From assembly GCA_964342825.1 (NCBI GenBank), contig CAYFHO010000005.1:62001-126000 (forward strand): 64,000 bases of DNA, written 5' to 3'. The DNA comes from AAA164-E04 sp964342825 (GTDB taxonomy: Bacteria > Verrucomicrobiota > Verrucomicrobiia > Limisphaerales > AAA164-E04). This document shows, piece after piece, positions 1-9,900 of the stretch; position 1 is the stretch's first letter, and each line of letters opens with the position of its first letter. A program made the translations under genes and the position numbers. A model generated the notes under the pieces. That model worked only from the letters and a program-made list of their open reading frames with translations, did no database searches and had not been told where the DNA came from.

Positions 1-398
1 ACGCCATGGCTTACCTTGAGCAAAAAGGACTTCATACCTACCTTGATGAACCCCGCGATCCTGAAGCGATCAAGGTCTCTGATTTGGAAGAAGCTGATCT
101 GGTGATTGTTTTGTGCCGCGATGAACATGAAGGAATGATGCGTGAGCGTTTTGGTCAGATTCCCAAAATCATGGAATCACAGGACAAACTAAGATTCTGG
201 AATGTGTTTGATGTCCCCATCGAAGCGCCAACGGGTTTGAAGAGTTTGTTCGGAACCAAAAGTTCACGCGAATCCCAACCACCAAAAAGCAGCTGTGAGC
301 ACATCGATCTTGCCATCAAACTTCTGATTCACGAACTTTCGGAAAGTCAGATGCAAGTCACACTGGATCCCAAGAAAAATAGAGAAGAGGACGCCTGA
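1..398 (+). CDS. Low-molecular-weight phosphatase-like protein, 3' part only
   Basis: The reading frame is open to the left edge of the window, so only the C-terminal ~131 residues are present. The P-loop CX5R motif that would settle the family is missing. The visible part has the pattern of low-molecular-weight tyrosine phosphatase or arsenate-reductase folds: a DLEEADLVIVL strand, a helix ending in a RFG segment, and an FWNVFDVP stretch where the family carries its DP-loop. It ends 9 bases before the stop of the convergent permease gene, tail to tail. The family call rests on this weak pattern only; the true start lies outside the window. Confidence 0.45.
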   Translation, partial: AMAYLEQKGLHTYLDEPRDPEAIKVSDLEEADLVIVLCRDEHEGMMRERFGQIPKIMESQDKLRFWNVFDVPIEAPTGLKSLFGTKSSRESQPPKSSCEHIDLAIKLLIHELSESQMQVTLDPKKNREEDA

Positions 399-407
399 GC
401 TGCTATG

Positions 408-1463
408 TCATGACTGGGGAATCACACTGTTTCCCTCCTGACTGGAACCACCCAGAGCAGCCCGACCGCGTCGCTTCATCCATCTTTGCAACAGTCCTTG
501 GGAGGGACTGAATAACCAGGTCAGGCAAAACAATCCAGAACCGGCGACCACCATGCATCCTGCGGTTGAGCTGTTCAGCCAGATGGCAAGATGCAATCCC
601 AGGATGGAGCTGGCTGCCGCATGTAAAACCGAAAGCCCTAATACAATCGGAAACCTAGTGGTGAGCATTGAGGCAGTCGCGCCCGGAAGAATGAGCATCG
701 CAATCACAAGAATAGCTCCTACCGCTTCAAAAGCACTGACAACAATAACTGAAAGCCAACACATCAAGGCATAGTGAACAAAAGTAGCATTGATTCCCAT
801 TGATGAAGCCAAACCAGGATCAAAAGAACTCACGAGTAATTCCTTGTAGAAAATCACAATGAGTCCAAGCGTCAAAAGAGTGACCATCCCCATCCGAATC
901 ACAGGTGCAGGTGCCACTTCATGGCCACCAATCTGAATAAAGGGTTGTATGCTGACAAAAGCGATTTCGCCATGCAGGACGCAATCAGCATCCAAATCCA
1001 CCTTGTCCGCATAAACACTGATCAAAACCACGCCGAAAGCAAACAAGGTTGAAAAGGTAATTCCAATGGCAGCATCTTGTTTGATACGAGTTCGAGTGTG
1101 TATCATTTCTATGATCAGCGTGGTCAAAACACCTGCAATCAGGGCCCCCATGAATATGGAAAATCCGTAGCTGATACCATGGCCCGCTCCATCCGCGCCC
1201 AATGCCCCCGACTCTGGTGAGGCATGGTGTGATGCCCACGCGTTGGCTGCCAAAAATGCAATAGCCAAACCAGGAAGCACGCTGTGACTGATGGCATCGC
1301 CAACCAGCGCCATTCGGCGAAGGATAAGGTAATTACCAGCCAAACCACACGCGGCACATACCAAAAACCCCATTAAAAATATCCAACCATAAATGGGGAA
1401 ATCAGTGGTCCAAGGTGCGACAAAGATGGCTTGCCAATCCCATACTGGTATCAATTCACTCAT
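408..1463 (-). CDS. Metal ABC transporter permease (ABC-3 family)
   Basis: Membrane subunit of a manganese/zinc/iron-type ABC importer, acting in the inner membrane. The 351-residue product has about eight hydrophobic segments and the ABC-3 signatures LRRMALVGDAISHSVLPG near residue 50 and FKE/YKELLVSSFDPGLASSMG near residue 207. It is the last gene of the operon: its ATG overlaps the stop of the upstream permease gene by 4 bases, so translation is probably coupled. Having two different permeases next to one ATPase suggests a heterodimeric channel, as in Tro/Mts-like systems. The metal cannot be read from the sequence; manganese is favoured because the partner permease carries an MntR/DtxR-like domain. 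Confidence 0.9.
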   Translation of the reverse strand: MSELIPVWDWQAIFVAPWTTDFPIYGWIFLMGFLVCAACGLAGNYLILRRMALVGDAISHSVLPGLAIAFLAANAWASHHASPESGALGADGAGHGISYGFSIFMGALIAGVLTTLIIEMIHTRTRIKQDAAIGITFSTLFAFGVVLISVYADKVDLDADCVLHGEIAFVSIQPFIQIGGHEVAPAPVIRMGMVTLLTLGLIVIFYKELLVSSFDPGLASSMGINATFVHYALMCWLSVIVVSAFEAVGAILVIAMLILPGATASMLTTRFPIVLGLSVLHAAASSILGLHLAIWLNSSTAGCMVVAGSGLFCLTWLFSPSQGLLQRWMKRRGRAALGGSSQEGNSVIPQS

Positions 1464-2935
1464 GAAGGTTTTCCGTATCCTGTGGAACTTGGCGGGGTTG
1501 TTTGAGATGTTCCGTGAGCCGCAATAATTTCTTCGGCCGATGGAATGGGTTTACCATGAGGATCGCGGTCGGCAAAATTCAATTGACGCTCCAATTGACG
1601 CACCAAGTCCTCACCCAAAATGTGTTCAATTTCCTCAGCATCATCATGCACATGATCTGGCGAGTAATTTGCCGCATCGGTCAGATACAATTCCCACAAA
1701 CGATGATTGCGCACGATCGTCTGTGCACGCCTCATTCCCTTGGGAGTAAGATAAAATGCTTTCTCACCTGGAGGCATGGTGCCGTATCCCATTCGCACAA
1801 GATCGAGACAGGATGATTCCGCTTCTTCCAAAGTCTGTCGTCTTAACTCCGCCAATTCAACAAAGGTCACTCCTTCTTGACGAAAATTTTCCTGCTCCAA
1901 AACATGAAAAACTGCTTTGAGTGTATTCTCCCGGTGAATGCGCCCGGTTCTGGACCGTCGGGTCCACCACTTCATGACCACGCCATGTGACGGGGCAAAA
2001 AAGAAAGCCAAAGCAAACAATGCCGCAGCAGATAAAACCATGAAGGGACCTGTCGGCAACTGGTGACCAAGAAAAGAAAAGAAGGCCCCCATCGCTCCAG
2101 CAAGCATTCCGGCCAAGCAAGCCAACAGCAGCATCCGATGCAATCGATCCGTCATCAGATAGGCTGTTGCCGCAGGGGTGATCAGCATGGCTGAAACCAA
2201 TACAACTCCGACCGCCTGTAAAGCGATGACAACAGAAAATGCCAGCAAAAGCATGAATCCATGATGGATCCAGCTTACCGGAATATTCACACTAAAAGCA
2301 AAACCCGGATCAAAGCTGACTGTCAGGAGTTCCTTGTAAAATAGCCACACCAAAACAAAACTCACCAGAGTAACCACGGTCATTAAATGAATGTCGGACT
2401 GACCGAGCGAAGCTGCCTGACCAAATAAAAATTTATCAATACCGCTTTTGTTGCCTGAAGGAAGCCGTTGGATCATGGTGACCAGGCAGATTCCCACACC
2501 AAAAAAACCAGCAAGCACCATACCCAGGGCCGTATCCTCCTTGAGCTTGGTGGTGGAAGTCAATCGGGTGACCATAAAACTTCCCAACAATCCAGCCACC
2601 GTGGCTCCCACGAAAATAGCAACCGGATTTTTGTCCATATTCCAAAGAAAACCGGCCGCGACCCCAGGCAATACTGCATGCGATAACGTGTCCCCCACGA
2701 GTGCCAGTTTGCGAACCACCAGAAAACTCCCGAGTAAACCACAAGTCAACCCCAGCAAAATCGCTCCGGTAAGGGCGTATCGGAGGGATGGATCTCGAAA
2801 GCTAAAAAATCGAACCGCCTGGTCCCAAACGGAAATTTCCGAAATTTCTCCAATGCGGGCCGCATCCAAGGAACCTTGAGCACCCAGAAAAAACAAAATC
2901 AGGCAGGCAGCGAATGAAAATCGATTGCGGGTCAT
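1460..2935 (-). CDS. Metal ABC transporter permease fused to a DtxR/MntR-like regulator domain
   Basis: Residues ~50-325 form an ABC-3 permease (LVVRKLALVGDTLSHAVLPG, then YKELLTVSFDPGFA). After a basic linker, residues ~345-470 resemble an iron/manganese-dependent repressor: a winged-helix part (VTFVELAELRRQTLEEAESS, then a wing ending FYLTPKG) followed by a dimerisation part with NHRLWELYL, HDDAEEIEHIL and DPHGKPIP. The EEIEH segment matches the metal-binding E-x-x-E-H of MntR/DtxR. At 491 residues it is far longer than a plain permease (~280). The N terminus has a signal-anchor-like hydrophobic stretch. Such permease-regulator fusions occur in some bacteria. The domain may bind DNA from the membrane or sense cytoplasmic metal and gate transport; sequence cannot decide. 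Confidence 0.88.
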   Translation of the reverse strand: MTRNRFSFAACLILFFLGAQGSLDAARIGEISEISVWDQAVRFFSFRDPSLRYALTGAILLGLTCGLLGSFLVVRKLALVGDTLSHAVLPGVAAGFLWNMDKNPVAIFVGATVAGLLGSFMVTRLTSTTKLKEDTALGMVLAGFFGVGICLVTMIQRLPSGNKSGIDKFLFGQAASLGQSDIHLMTVVTLVSFVLVWLFYKELLTVSFDPGFAFSVNIPVSWIHHGFMLLLAFSVVIALQAVGVVLVSAMLITPAATAYLMTDRLHRMLLLACLAGMLAGAMGAFFSFLGHQLPTGPFMVLSAAALFALAFFFAPSHGVVMKWWTRRSRTGRIHRENTLKAVFHVLEQENFRQEGVTFVELAELRRQTLEEAESSCLDLVRMGYGTMPPGEKAFYLTPKGMRRAQTIVRNHRLWELYLTDAANYSPDHVHDDAEEIEHILGEDLVRQLERQLNFADRDPHGKPIPSAEEIIAAHGTSQTTPPSSTGYGKPS

Positions 2936-2945
2936 ACCTTACCGA

Positions 2946-3785
2946 TTATTCCTTGTTTTGACGCACAGCGTCTGCCACTTCAGAAAGTATGGTCAAACGA
3001 CCACCGTATGTTTTTTGAAGTTTTTCGTATGTAAAAACTTCTTCAGTGAGGCCAAAATCCACCAACCGCATATTCAGAAGAATCAGCATGTCAAAATAGT
3101 TTCGGGCTGTGGGTAAATCATGGTGGACCACCAGGATGGTCTTTCCTTTCTGACGTAATTCATGGAGCAGTGTGATAATGGAAGATTCGGTTGCCGCATC
3201 CACACCAGCGAAAGGCTCGTCCATGAAATATAAATCACTTTCCTGAGCGAGTGCCCTGGCAAGAAACACTCTTTGCTGCTGACCACCACTCAAATTGGCA
3301 ATCTGCCGATCTGCATACGGCATCATCTTAACCTTCTCTAGGCAGGCACAGGCAATTTCTCGATCTTTTTTGCCGGGACGCTTGAACAAGCCCAATTTCC
3401 CATATCGCCCCATCAAAACAACATCCATGACACTCACAGGAAAATCCCAGTCAACCGACTCTCGCTGTGGCACATAACCTACACGTTTTAAGTTTTTCCG
3501 ATGATTTTCACCGAAGACCTTAACCCAACCACTATCAACCGGTAACAAACCCATGACAGCTTTGATGAGGGTGGATTTTCCGGCACCATTCGGACCAATG
3601 ATTCCGATCAGTTTTCCAGGAGGAACAGCGAGATCAATGCCGTATAGAACAGGTTTGTGATGGTAGGCCACGGTGAGATCATGGATTTCCAATGGCACGT
3701 CCTCTTTGCGAATACCATCCGTCCAACGATTAGAAGTAGCCGGGAGGTCCCCAATTTGAGATAACTTGTTTACTTCTTGGACCAT
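2946..3785 (-). CDS. Metal ABC transporter ATP-binding protein
   Basis: Cytoplasmic ATPase that powers the two downstream permeases. The 279-residue product has Walker A GPNGAGKST (64-72), Q-loop YVPQ (~104-107), signature LSGGQ (165-169), Walker B YFMDE (186-190) and the H-loop His in VVHHDL (~212). Overall it resembles ZnuC/MntB/TroB subunits. It is the first gene of the operon, 10 bases before the fused permease, and sits ~75 bases downstream of a DtxR-type inverted repeat. No substrate-binding protein gene lies next to it, which is unusual for this importer class; the binding protein must be encoded elsewhere or be absent. Confidence 0.92.
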   Translation of the reverse strand: MVQEVNKLSQIGDLPATSNRWTDGIRKEDVPLEIHDLTVAYHHKPVLYGIDLAVPPGKLIGIIGPNGAGKSTLIKAVMGLLPVDSGWVKVFGENHRKNLKRVGYVPQRESVDWDFPVSVMDVVLMGRYGKLGLFKRPGKKDREIACACLEKVKMMPYADRQIANLSGGQQQRVFLARALAQESDLYFMDEPFAGVDAATESSIITLLHELRQKGKTILVVHHDLPTARNYFDMLILLNMRLVDFGLTEEVFTYEKLQKTYGGRLTILSEVADAVRQNKE

Positions 3786-3859
3786 AGAAAATATCTGAAC
3801 AGTTTAAAACGTGCACACAACAGCATGAAAAATAAAGAATTGCACATGGCAATCAAGCC

Positions 3860-3883
3860 AAAAGTTAGACGTGCCTAACTTTT
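3860..3883. promoter_or_regulatory. Perfect inverted repeat, probable DtxR/MntR-type operator
   Basis: Two 9-base arms, AAAAGTTAG and CTAACTTTT, are separated by six bases. The TTAG...CTAA core resembles operators of DtxR/MntR/TroR-family repressors. The site lies about 75 bases upstream of the ATPase start, next to a plausible minus-strand promoter (TTGATT, 16 bases, TATTTT). The downstream operon encodes a DtxR-like domain, so autoregulation is a natural inference. Binding has not been shown. Confidence 0.6.
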
Positions 3884-4003
3884 ATGAAAACACCGAAAAA
3901 CTTTTTTAAATATTTTTTGAGCAAGTTTAAACAAGGCGTTGTCTAAGTGAGAATATAAGGCCTGAATAAACTCTATTTTGTTCTCAGTCTTGCTCAGTTC
4001 CTG

Positions 4004-4039
4004 GGCCCTCTTGCGTGTTGTGCGGCACGGAAGAGGGCC
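4004..4039. other. Long stable hairpin in the intergenic region
   Basis: A 9-base perfect stem (GGCCCTCTT / AAGAGGGCC) continues after one mismatch into a second 4-base stem (CGTG / CACG) closed by two G-T pairs and a four-base loop. No T-tract follows on either strand, so it does not look like a simple intrinsic terminator. It sits between the divergent metal-transport operon and the M16 remnant, in a 311-base stretch without an intact gene (3786-4096) that otherwise shows only the operator at 3860-3883. Confidence 0.5.
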
Positions 4040-4096
4040 TTCTCGTTTAAAAGTTTTGCGCTTGCAACTCCACCTGAAAACCTTTCCCCTAAAGCC

Positions 4097-4411
4097 ATGA
4101 AATCCGGGCAAATGTTCATTCAAAAATACATATCTAAAAGATTCGTATTTGCCTACATGATCCTTTTCTGGAGTGCCAATCTTACCAAAGCAGAGATCAA
4201 CGAAGTCGCCTTGGTGGAGGGCATCACCGAATACCAAACGGACAATGAATTGGTGATTTTGTTGTTGCCGGACAATTCACAGCCCAAGTTCAATGTAAAT
4301 ACTACTTATTTCGTGGGATCTCGTCATAAAGGGCGCGGTGAAAAGGGTATGGCACGTCTACTAGAAGATATGCTGTCCAAAGGAACCAAAAGTGTCAATA
4401 GTTGTGACTGA
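4097..4411 (+). pseudogene. Truncated, inactivated M16-family zinc peptidase remnant
   Basis: The 104-residue frame starts with a probable signal peptide (ends near TKA, residue ~32). It then follows the N-terminal strand pattern of secreted M16 peptidases: GITEYQTDNELVILLLPD, then VNTTYFVGSRHKGRGEKGMA. The zinc motif HLLEH is changed to RLLED, so both histidine ligands are gone while the Glu remains. Homology stops right after LSKGT and the frame ends nine residues later, just before the MoxR gene. An intact M16 subunit is usually above 400 residues. The combination of catalytic loss and truncation marks it as a gene remnant, though a short secreted product could still be made. Confidence 0.75.
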
Positions 4412-4422
4412 CCCCCAAAAGT

Positions 4423-5553
4423 ATGCCAAAGAACGCTTGTCAACATTGTGATCAAACTCTGGAGTATCCGGAGGAGCTTTCCGGTCAATCGGTTGAGTGT
4501 CCTCACTGTGGTGCTACGACCAAGCTGCCGCCTGAGCAGGATGTGTTCATCCGAATCCCTCCGGCGGTGGATGAAAGTTTACGCCAGAATGTAGACTCTC
4601 CGGTAGCCAGCACAGCCCAAAAAATCCTGACGAATATGGCCAGGGTTATTGTGGGCAAAGAAGAGCCCATGACGCTGGCTTTGACGGCTTTTATGGCAGA
4701 GGGGCATGTGCTGCTTGAAGATGTCCCTGGTGTCGCGAAAACGATGATGGCTCGTGCTTTGGCCGCCAGTATGGACTGCGTTTTCAAACGTATCCAGTGC
4801 ACGCCCGATCTGCTGCCAACAGATATTTCAGGTTCTTCAGTGTTTAACCCTAAATCAACGGAATTTGAATTTCGACCCGGACCTTTGTTTGCACAAATAT
4901 TACTGGCGGACGAAATCAATCGCGCCACTCCACGCGCTCAATCTGCATTGCTGGAAGCCATGGCAGAACGTAAGGTGTCGGTGGATGGAACCACGCACTC
5001 TTTAAACCCTCCTTTCTTCCTGATCGCCACACAAAACCCAATTGATCACGAGGGAACTTTTCCACTTCCGGAAGCTCAGCTGGATCGCTTTATCATGCGC
5101 CTGCAATTGGGTTACCCTGGAACGGATCAAGAGATGTTGATGCTGCAGAATTTGCAGTTGGAGCATCCCATTGATTCATTGGAGGCTGTGACCAACTCAG
5201 CAGAAATCCTTCAATGTCAGGCTCTCGTTCGTGACATTTTTGTCCACCCCAAAATCACCGGTTACATCGTGGAGGTTGTTGAGTCGACACGTCATCACGC
5301 CGATGTGCTGCTGGGAGCCAGCCCGAGAGCATCCATTTCATTATTTCGCTGTGCGCAGGCTTATGCTGGGATACATGGTTTTGATTTTGTCACACCCGAT
5401 GATGTGAAATACATCGCTCCATACATATTAACGCATAGGCTGCTGCTGAAACCGGAAACTCGATTGAGAAAAAAATCTGCCAGGGATGTCATCAAGGAAA
5501 TCCTCGCTTCCATCCCCACCCCCAAAGTCACCACCGAAGACCTGTCATCATGA
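4423..5553 (+). CDS. MoxR-family AAA ATPase with N-terminal zinc ribbon
   Basis: Cytoplasmic MoxR ATPase, a class of chaperone-like AAA proteins that usually act with DUF58/VWA partners. Residues 6-29 form a CxxC...CxxC zinc ribbon (C6, C9, C26, C29), an addition to the usual ~320-residue MoxR. The AAA core starts near residue 65: Walker A is EDVPGVAKT (~99-107), Walker B ILLADE (~159-164), followed by IATQNP and FPLPEAQLDRF. The DUF58 gene downstream overlaps by 4 bases (ATGA), so the two are translationally coupled. No clear ribosome-binding site precedes the ATG, but it is the only start that keeps the zinc ribbon. Confidence 0.92.
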   Translation: MPKNACQHCDQTLEYPEELSGQSVECPHCGATTKLPPEQDVFIRIPPAVDESLRQNVDSPVASTAQKILTNMARVIVGKEEPMTLALTAFMAEGHVLLEDVPGVAKTMMARALAASMDCVFKRIQCTPDLLPTDISGSSVFNPKSTEFEFRPGPLFAQILLADEINRATPRAQSALLEAMAERKVSVDGTTHSLNPPFFLIATQNPIDHEGTFPLPEAQLDRFIMRLQLGYPGTDQEMLMLQNLQLEHPIDSLEAVTNSAEILQCQALVRDIFVHPKITGYIVEVVESTRHHADVLLGASPRASISLFRCAQAYAGIHGFDFVTPDDVKYIAPYILTHRLLLKPETRLRKKSARDVIKEILASIPTPKVTTEDLSS

Positions 5554-6884
5554 GATGGATTCTCGGAACAGGCGTTTTGCTGTTGATTGGATTCCTCCTT
5601 CAACTCGACCTCCTTGTTTACGCCATGTATGTCCTGGCGGGAATTCTCATTCTGACACGCACCCTCTCATCCATATGGATTCAAGGTTTAACTTCCACAC
5701 GATATGTACAAGAAAAACAACTTGAGATAGGGGATTCCGTCCAGATTTCTGTCACGGTGAATAACAACCTTCCATTCACCATCCCCTGGGTCCTGATGGA
5801 AGAGGAGGGGCCGGTGGACGACCTGACTTGCAGCCCACCAAGACTCAAGCTCAAAGGTTCTCGCTTATCACTTGAGAGCCTGAAACCAAAATCCAATCAT
5901 GGGTTCAATTACGAAGCTAAATTTAGTGCTCCAGGTTATTACCCATTGGGACCTGTTCAAGTGGAAACAGGCGACGTTTTCGGGCTCCACCAAAGACATC
6001 GCACCCTTGGTAAAAGAGATGGCATACTAGTGCTTCCGAAAATCATCCCGATTCAGCGCAACCAATGGGAATCGAATCGCGCCCTGGGGGAAACTTCCAT
6101 TACTCATCGGCTGTTTGAAGATCCTGCGCGTTATTCAGGTATTCGTCCCTATCAAGCAGGGGATCCCCTCAATCGAATCCACTGGAGAGCCACGGCCAGA
6201 ACGGGCCATCTGCAAACACGCATCTTTGATCCTACCTGTATTCAGGGAGCGACCATCGTGATTGATTTTCACCTGGAATCCTTTGAAGGCGCAAAAGCCA
6301 TTGCCGAATCTCAATTACTGGTGACAACCGCCGCTTCGCTGGCCCATGCTTTCCATGAAAAAGGCGAGCAAGTTGGACTCATGGCTCTGGCAGGAGACAA
6401 GGCGGAACGTATTCAACGCGAGGATTTGGAATCCATCAGGAAGCTGGATAGCCCCTGGTTCGCAAGGTCGCCAAAAGAAACTGGACCGATTGAGGAAGCG
6501 ATCATTGTCCCCACAAAAAAAGGAGAGCATCAGTTGCCCGTCATTAAGGAGTCATTGGCAAAAATGGAATTTGCCAAAAATGCAACCTTTGCACCTTGGA
6601 TCTCAAATTATCAAAACAGATTGCCTAGAGATGCATCAGTTATTGTTATTGCGCGAACCCTCAACGAAACACTGCTCCATGGATTGATTGCGTTAAAGGC
6701 ATCAAAGTTTCGTATTTCATTGATCCAGGTAAACTGGCAAAGCGAAATACAACCTGATTGGGCAGCTCCAAGCCCCGAACGGGCCGCGCTGGCTTCCACT
6801 GGAGTTCCCGTATTTCATGTGCGACAAGAGCAGGATATTCCATGGCTCGGCAGCAATATCACTCCATCAGACGCAAGACTCTGA
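5550..6884 (+). CDS. DUF58 domain protein, membrane anchored
   Basis: Partner of the MoxR ATPase encoded just upstream (4-base overlap). Residues ~1-40 hold two hydrophobic helices that place the N terminus in the membrane. A beta-rich part follows, then the DUF58 signature YSGIRPYQAGDPLNRIHWRA (~195-214). The rest has a VWA-like fold expectation. At 444 residues it is within the family range. In many genomes MoxR-DUF58 pairs are followed by a transglutaminase-like gene; here a PD40-amidohydrolase gene follows after 70 bases instead. The precise role is unknown: complex assembly or envelope functions are reported for the family. Confidence 0.9.
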   Translation: MRWILGTGVLLLIGFLLQLDLLVYAMYVLAGILILTRTLSSIWIQGLTSTRYVQEKQLEIGDSVQISVTVNNNLPFTIPWVLMEEEGPVDDLTCSPPRLKLKGSRLSLESLKPKSNHGFNYEAKFSAPGYYPLGPVQVETGDVFGLHQRHRTLGKRDGILVLPKIIPIQRNQWESNRALGETSITHRLFEDPARYSGIRPYQAGDPLNRIHWRATARTGHLQTRIFDPTCIQGATIVIDFHLESFEGAKAIAESQLLVTTAASLAHAFHEKGEQVGLMALAGDKAERIQREDLESIRKLDSPWFARSPKETGPIEEAIIVPTKKGEHQLPVIKESLAKMEFAKNATFAPWISNYQNRLPRDASVIVIARTLNETLLHGLIALKASKFRISLIQVNWQSEIQPDWAAPSPERAALASTGVPVFHVRQEQDIPWLGSNITPSDARL

Positions 6885-6954
6885 GGATTTTTACCCGAGA
6901 CACAACTGAGATTTTTCATCGCCCAATTTGCAGGTTTAGGTTCATACTGGCTGC

Positions 6955-9900
6955 ATGTTCAAATTAAGGCATTGGATCTTGGCATCGATGGTTTGTTTTT
7001 TGACAACCTGCTTGTTCGCGATCGGGGATGAAGCGGCTGATCAAGAAGAGAGCACTCAGGAGGAAAGCGAAGGCAAACAGTCCTGGAATGTAGACGATGT
7101 TCAAGGCCCGGGTTTTGAGCAGATTATCGACACTCGCGAGGGTACCTGGATGAATCTGGATGTAAGTCCCGATGGAAGGCACATCGCTTTTGATCTGCTG
7201 GGAGATCTTTACTTGATGCCCATTGAAGGCGTAACTGATCAGAACCCGCAATCTCTCGTACACCTGACTTCAGGCATCGCCTGGGACATGCAACCCCGAT
7301 TCAGTCCAGATGGAGAATATCTGGCATTCACAAGCGATCGCACGGGTAAAAACGAAAAAGGTGGTGACAACATTTGGACCATACACATTGCCAGCGGGGA
7401 ACTGAACCAAATCACTCAGGAGACATTCCGCCTTTTTAACAATCCAAGTTGGTCGCCGGATGGAGAATACATTGTCGCACGCAAGCATTTCACCAGTCGA
7501 CGCTCACTGGGCACTGGAGAGATGTGGATGTTTCATCGATCTGGCATCAAGGGAGGTGCCCATGCGGGAGTACAATTGACTTCCAAAACAAACGAACAAA
7601 AAGACGTCAATGAACCTGTTTTTTCCCCGGACGGCAAATACCTCTATTACTCCGAAGACGCGAGTCCGGGTTCCACTTTTGAATATGACAAAGATTCCAA
7701 TGGGCAAATCTACGTTGTTAAAAGGCTCGAACTGGAAACGGGCAAGACATTAAATTTCATTAATGGACCCGGAGGCGCATGCCGCCCCACCCCCTCTCCT
7801 GATGGCAGCACCATTGCCTTCGTTCGCCGCGTCGATGGAAAATCAGGATTGCATGTGTTCGATTCCGAATCGGGAGCCGTCATGTTGCTTTATGATGATC
7901 TCGAGAGAGACATGCAGGAGACCTGGGCCATTCATGGAGTCTATCCAGGTTTCGCCTGGACACCCGACGGAGGTTCCCTTGTCTTTTGGGCGCGAGGAAA
8001 AATCTGGCGTTTAAATGTGGCCGACACCACCGTTCACGAGATTCCGTTTCGAGTCCGTGACACTCGAGAAATTGCGGAGCCCGTGCGATTTCCTGTTGAA
8101 GTTGCACCCAATTCCTTTCCAGTTCGCATGCTTCGGTGGGTGCGGGTATCCCCCCAGGGTGATAAGGTCGTTTATCAAGCTTTGGGCCATCTCTACGTAA
8201 AGAATTTACCCGATGGAAAACCTACTCGACTGACCGAACAAAACACACATTTCGAATTTCACCCAAGCTTCTCACGCGATGGTCAAACTTTGGTCTACAC
8301 CACCTGGAATGATCAGGAATTGGGACAGGTACGAGCCATATCACTCTCATCAGAAGGGGATGGAAAAAGTTGGGCTATCACAACGAAACCCGGCCATTAT
8401 ACCGACCCTGTCATTTCTCCGGACGGAACCACTGTCGTGTTTCAGAGAACAGGAGGGGGCTGGTTGACAAGCCCGCTTTGGTCAAGAGACCAGGGTATTT
8501 ATGCGGCCCCCCTCACAGGTGGAAAGGCTGTCAAAGTTACCGATAGCGGGTCCAGGCCTCAATTCGGTTCCGCAAACGATCGGGTGTTTCTACAAAAAAC
8601 TGCGTCAGCACCCAATGCAGATAATCGCAAGCTGATTTCCATTGGTATCGACGGGAAAGAAGAACGTACTCATTTCACTAGTGCATGGGCAACCGATTAT
8701 CAAGTATCACCTGACGGTAAATGGGTAGGGTTTGTGGAGAGGTTTCATGTCTACGTGGCCCCCTTCATCCAAACCGGCAGAACCATCAACCTGGGCCCGG
8801 ACCAAAAAGGAATACCCATGATCAAAGCCAGCGAAACGGCGGGTGACTGGGTGCATTTCTCAGGTCCCGACATCACCTTGCATTGGTCACTGGGTCCCGA
8901 ACTTTTTTCGCTGCCGGTGTCCCTTGAGAAAATGACTTCGTCGAATGAGGAAGATTTGGACGAACCTGAAGTCATTCATGTTGGTTTTGACGCCGTCCAT
9001 GACAAACCATCCAGTACGATTGCATTGGTCGGTGGTCGGATGCTTTCCATGGCCAGTCCATTCATTGAAGAAAATACCACCATCATTGTTGAGGAAAACC
9101 GAATCGTGGAAGTTGGACCGGACAGCAAAGTTGCGGTCCCTGAAGATGCACACATTGTTCAACTCAAAGGCCGAATGGTCATACCAGGATTTATCGATAC
9201 ACATGCTCATGGACAACAGGCGACCTCGGGAATCATCCCTCAACAAAACTGGGTAGACTACGCTCGCCTTGGATTCGGCGTGACAACGATTCATGATCCC
9301 TCCAATGACACTCAATCCATTTTTGCTGCCAGCGAAATGACGAAAGCGGGTCTGATAACAGCACCCCGCACCTTCTCGACCGGTCGCATTCTATATGGAG
9401 CCGCAGGGAGTTATAAAGCGGAAATCAATTCTCTGGAAGACGCCAAATTTCACCTGGAAAGGATGAAAGCAGTGGGTGCTTTCAGTGTGAAAAGTTATAA
9501 TCAACCAAGACGGGATCAGAGGCAACAGGTCATCAAGGCGGCCCGCGAATTAGGCATGATGGTTGTGCCTGAAGGCGGTGCCACTTTTATGCATAATTTA
9601 ACCATGATCGTGGATGGTCATACCGGGATCGAACACACGGTTCCGGTTGAAATGATCTACGGAGATGTGCTGGACCTGTGGCGCGGAGCCGCGGTGGGGT
9701 ACACTCCGACATTGAGTGTCGCTTACGGAGGGCTTGGAGGTGAAAACTATTGGTATGATGTGGATGAAGTGTGGCGAAACGACCGAGTAATGGCGTTCAA
9801 CCCGCCTCACAAGGTCATCCCCCGTGCACGTCGCAGAACCACGGCTCCGATCGAAGATTACAACCACATCCGCCAGGCTCGCATCACCAAACGATTGATC

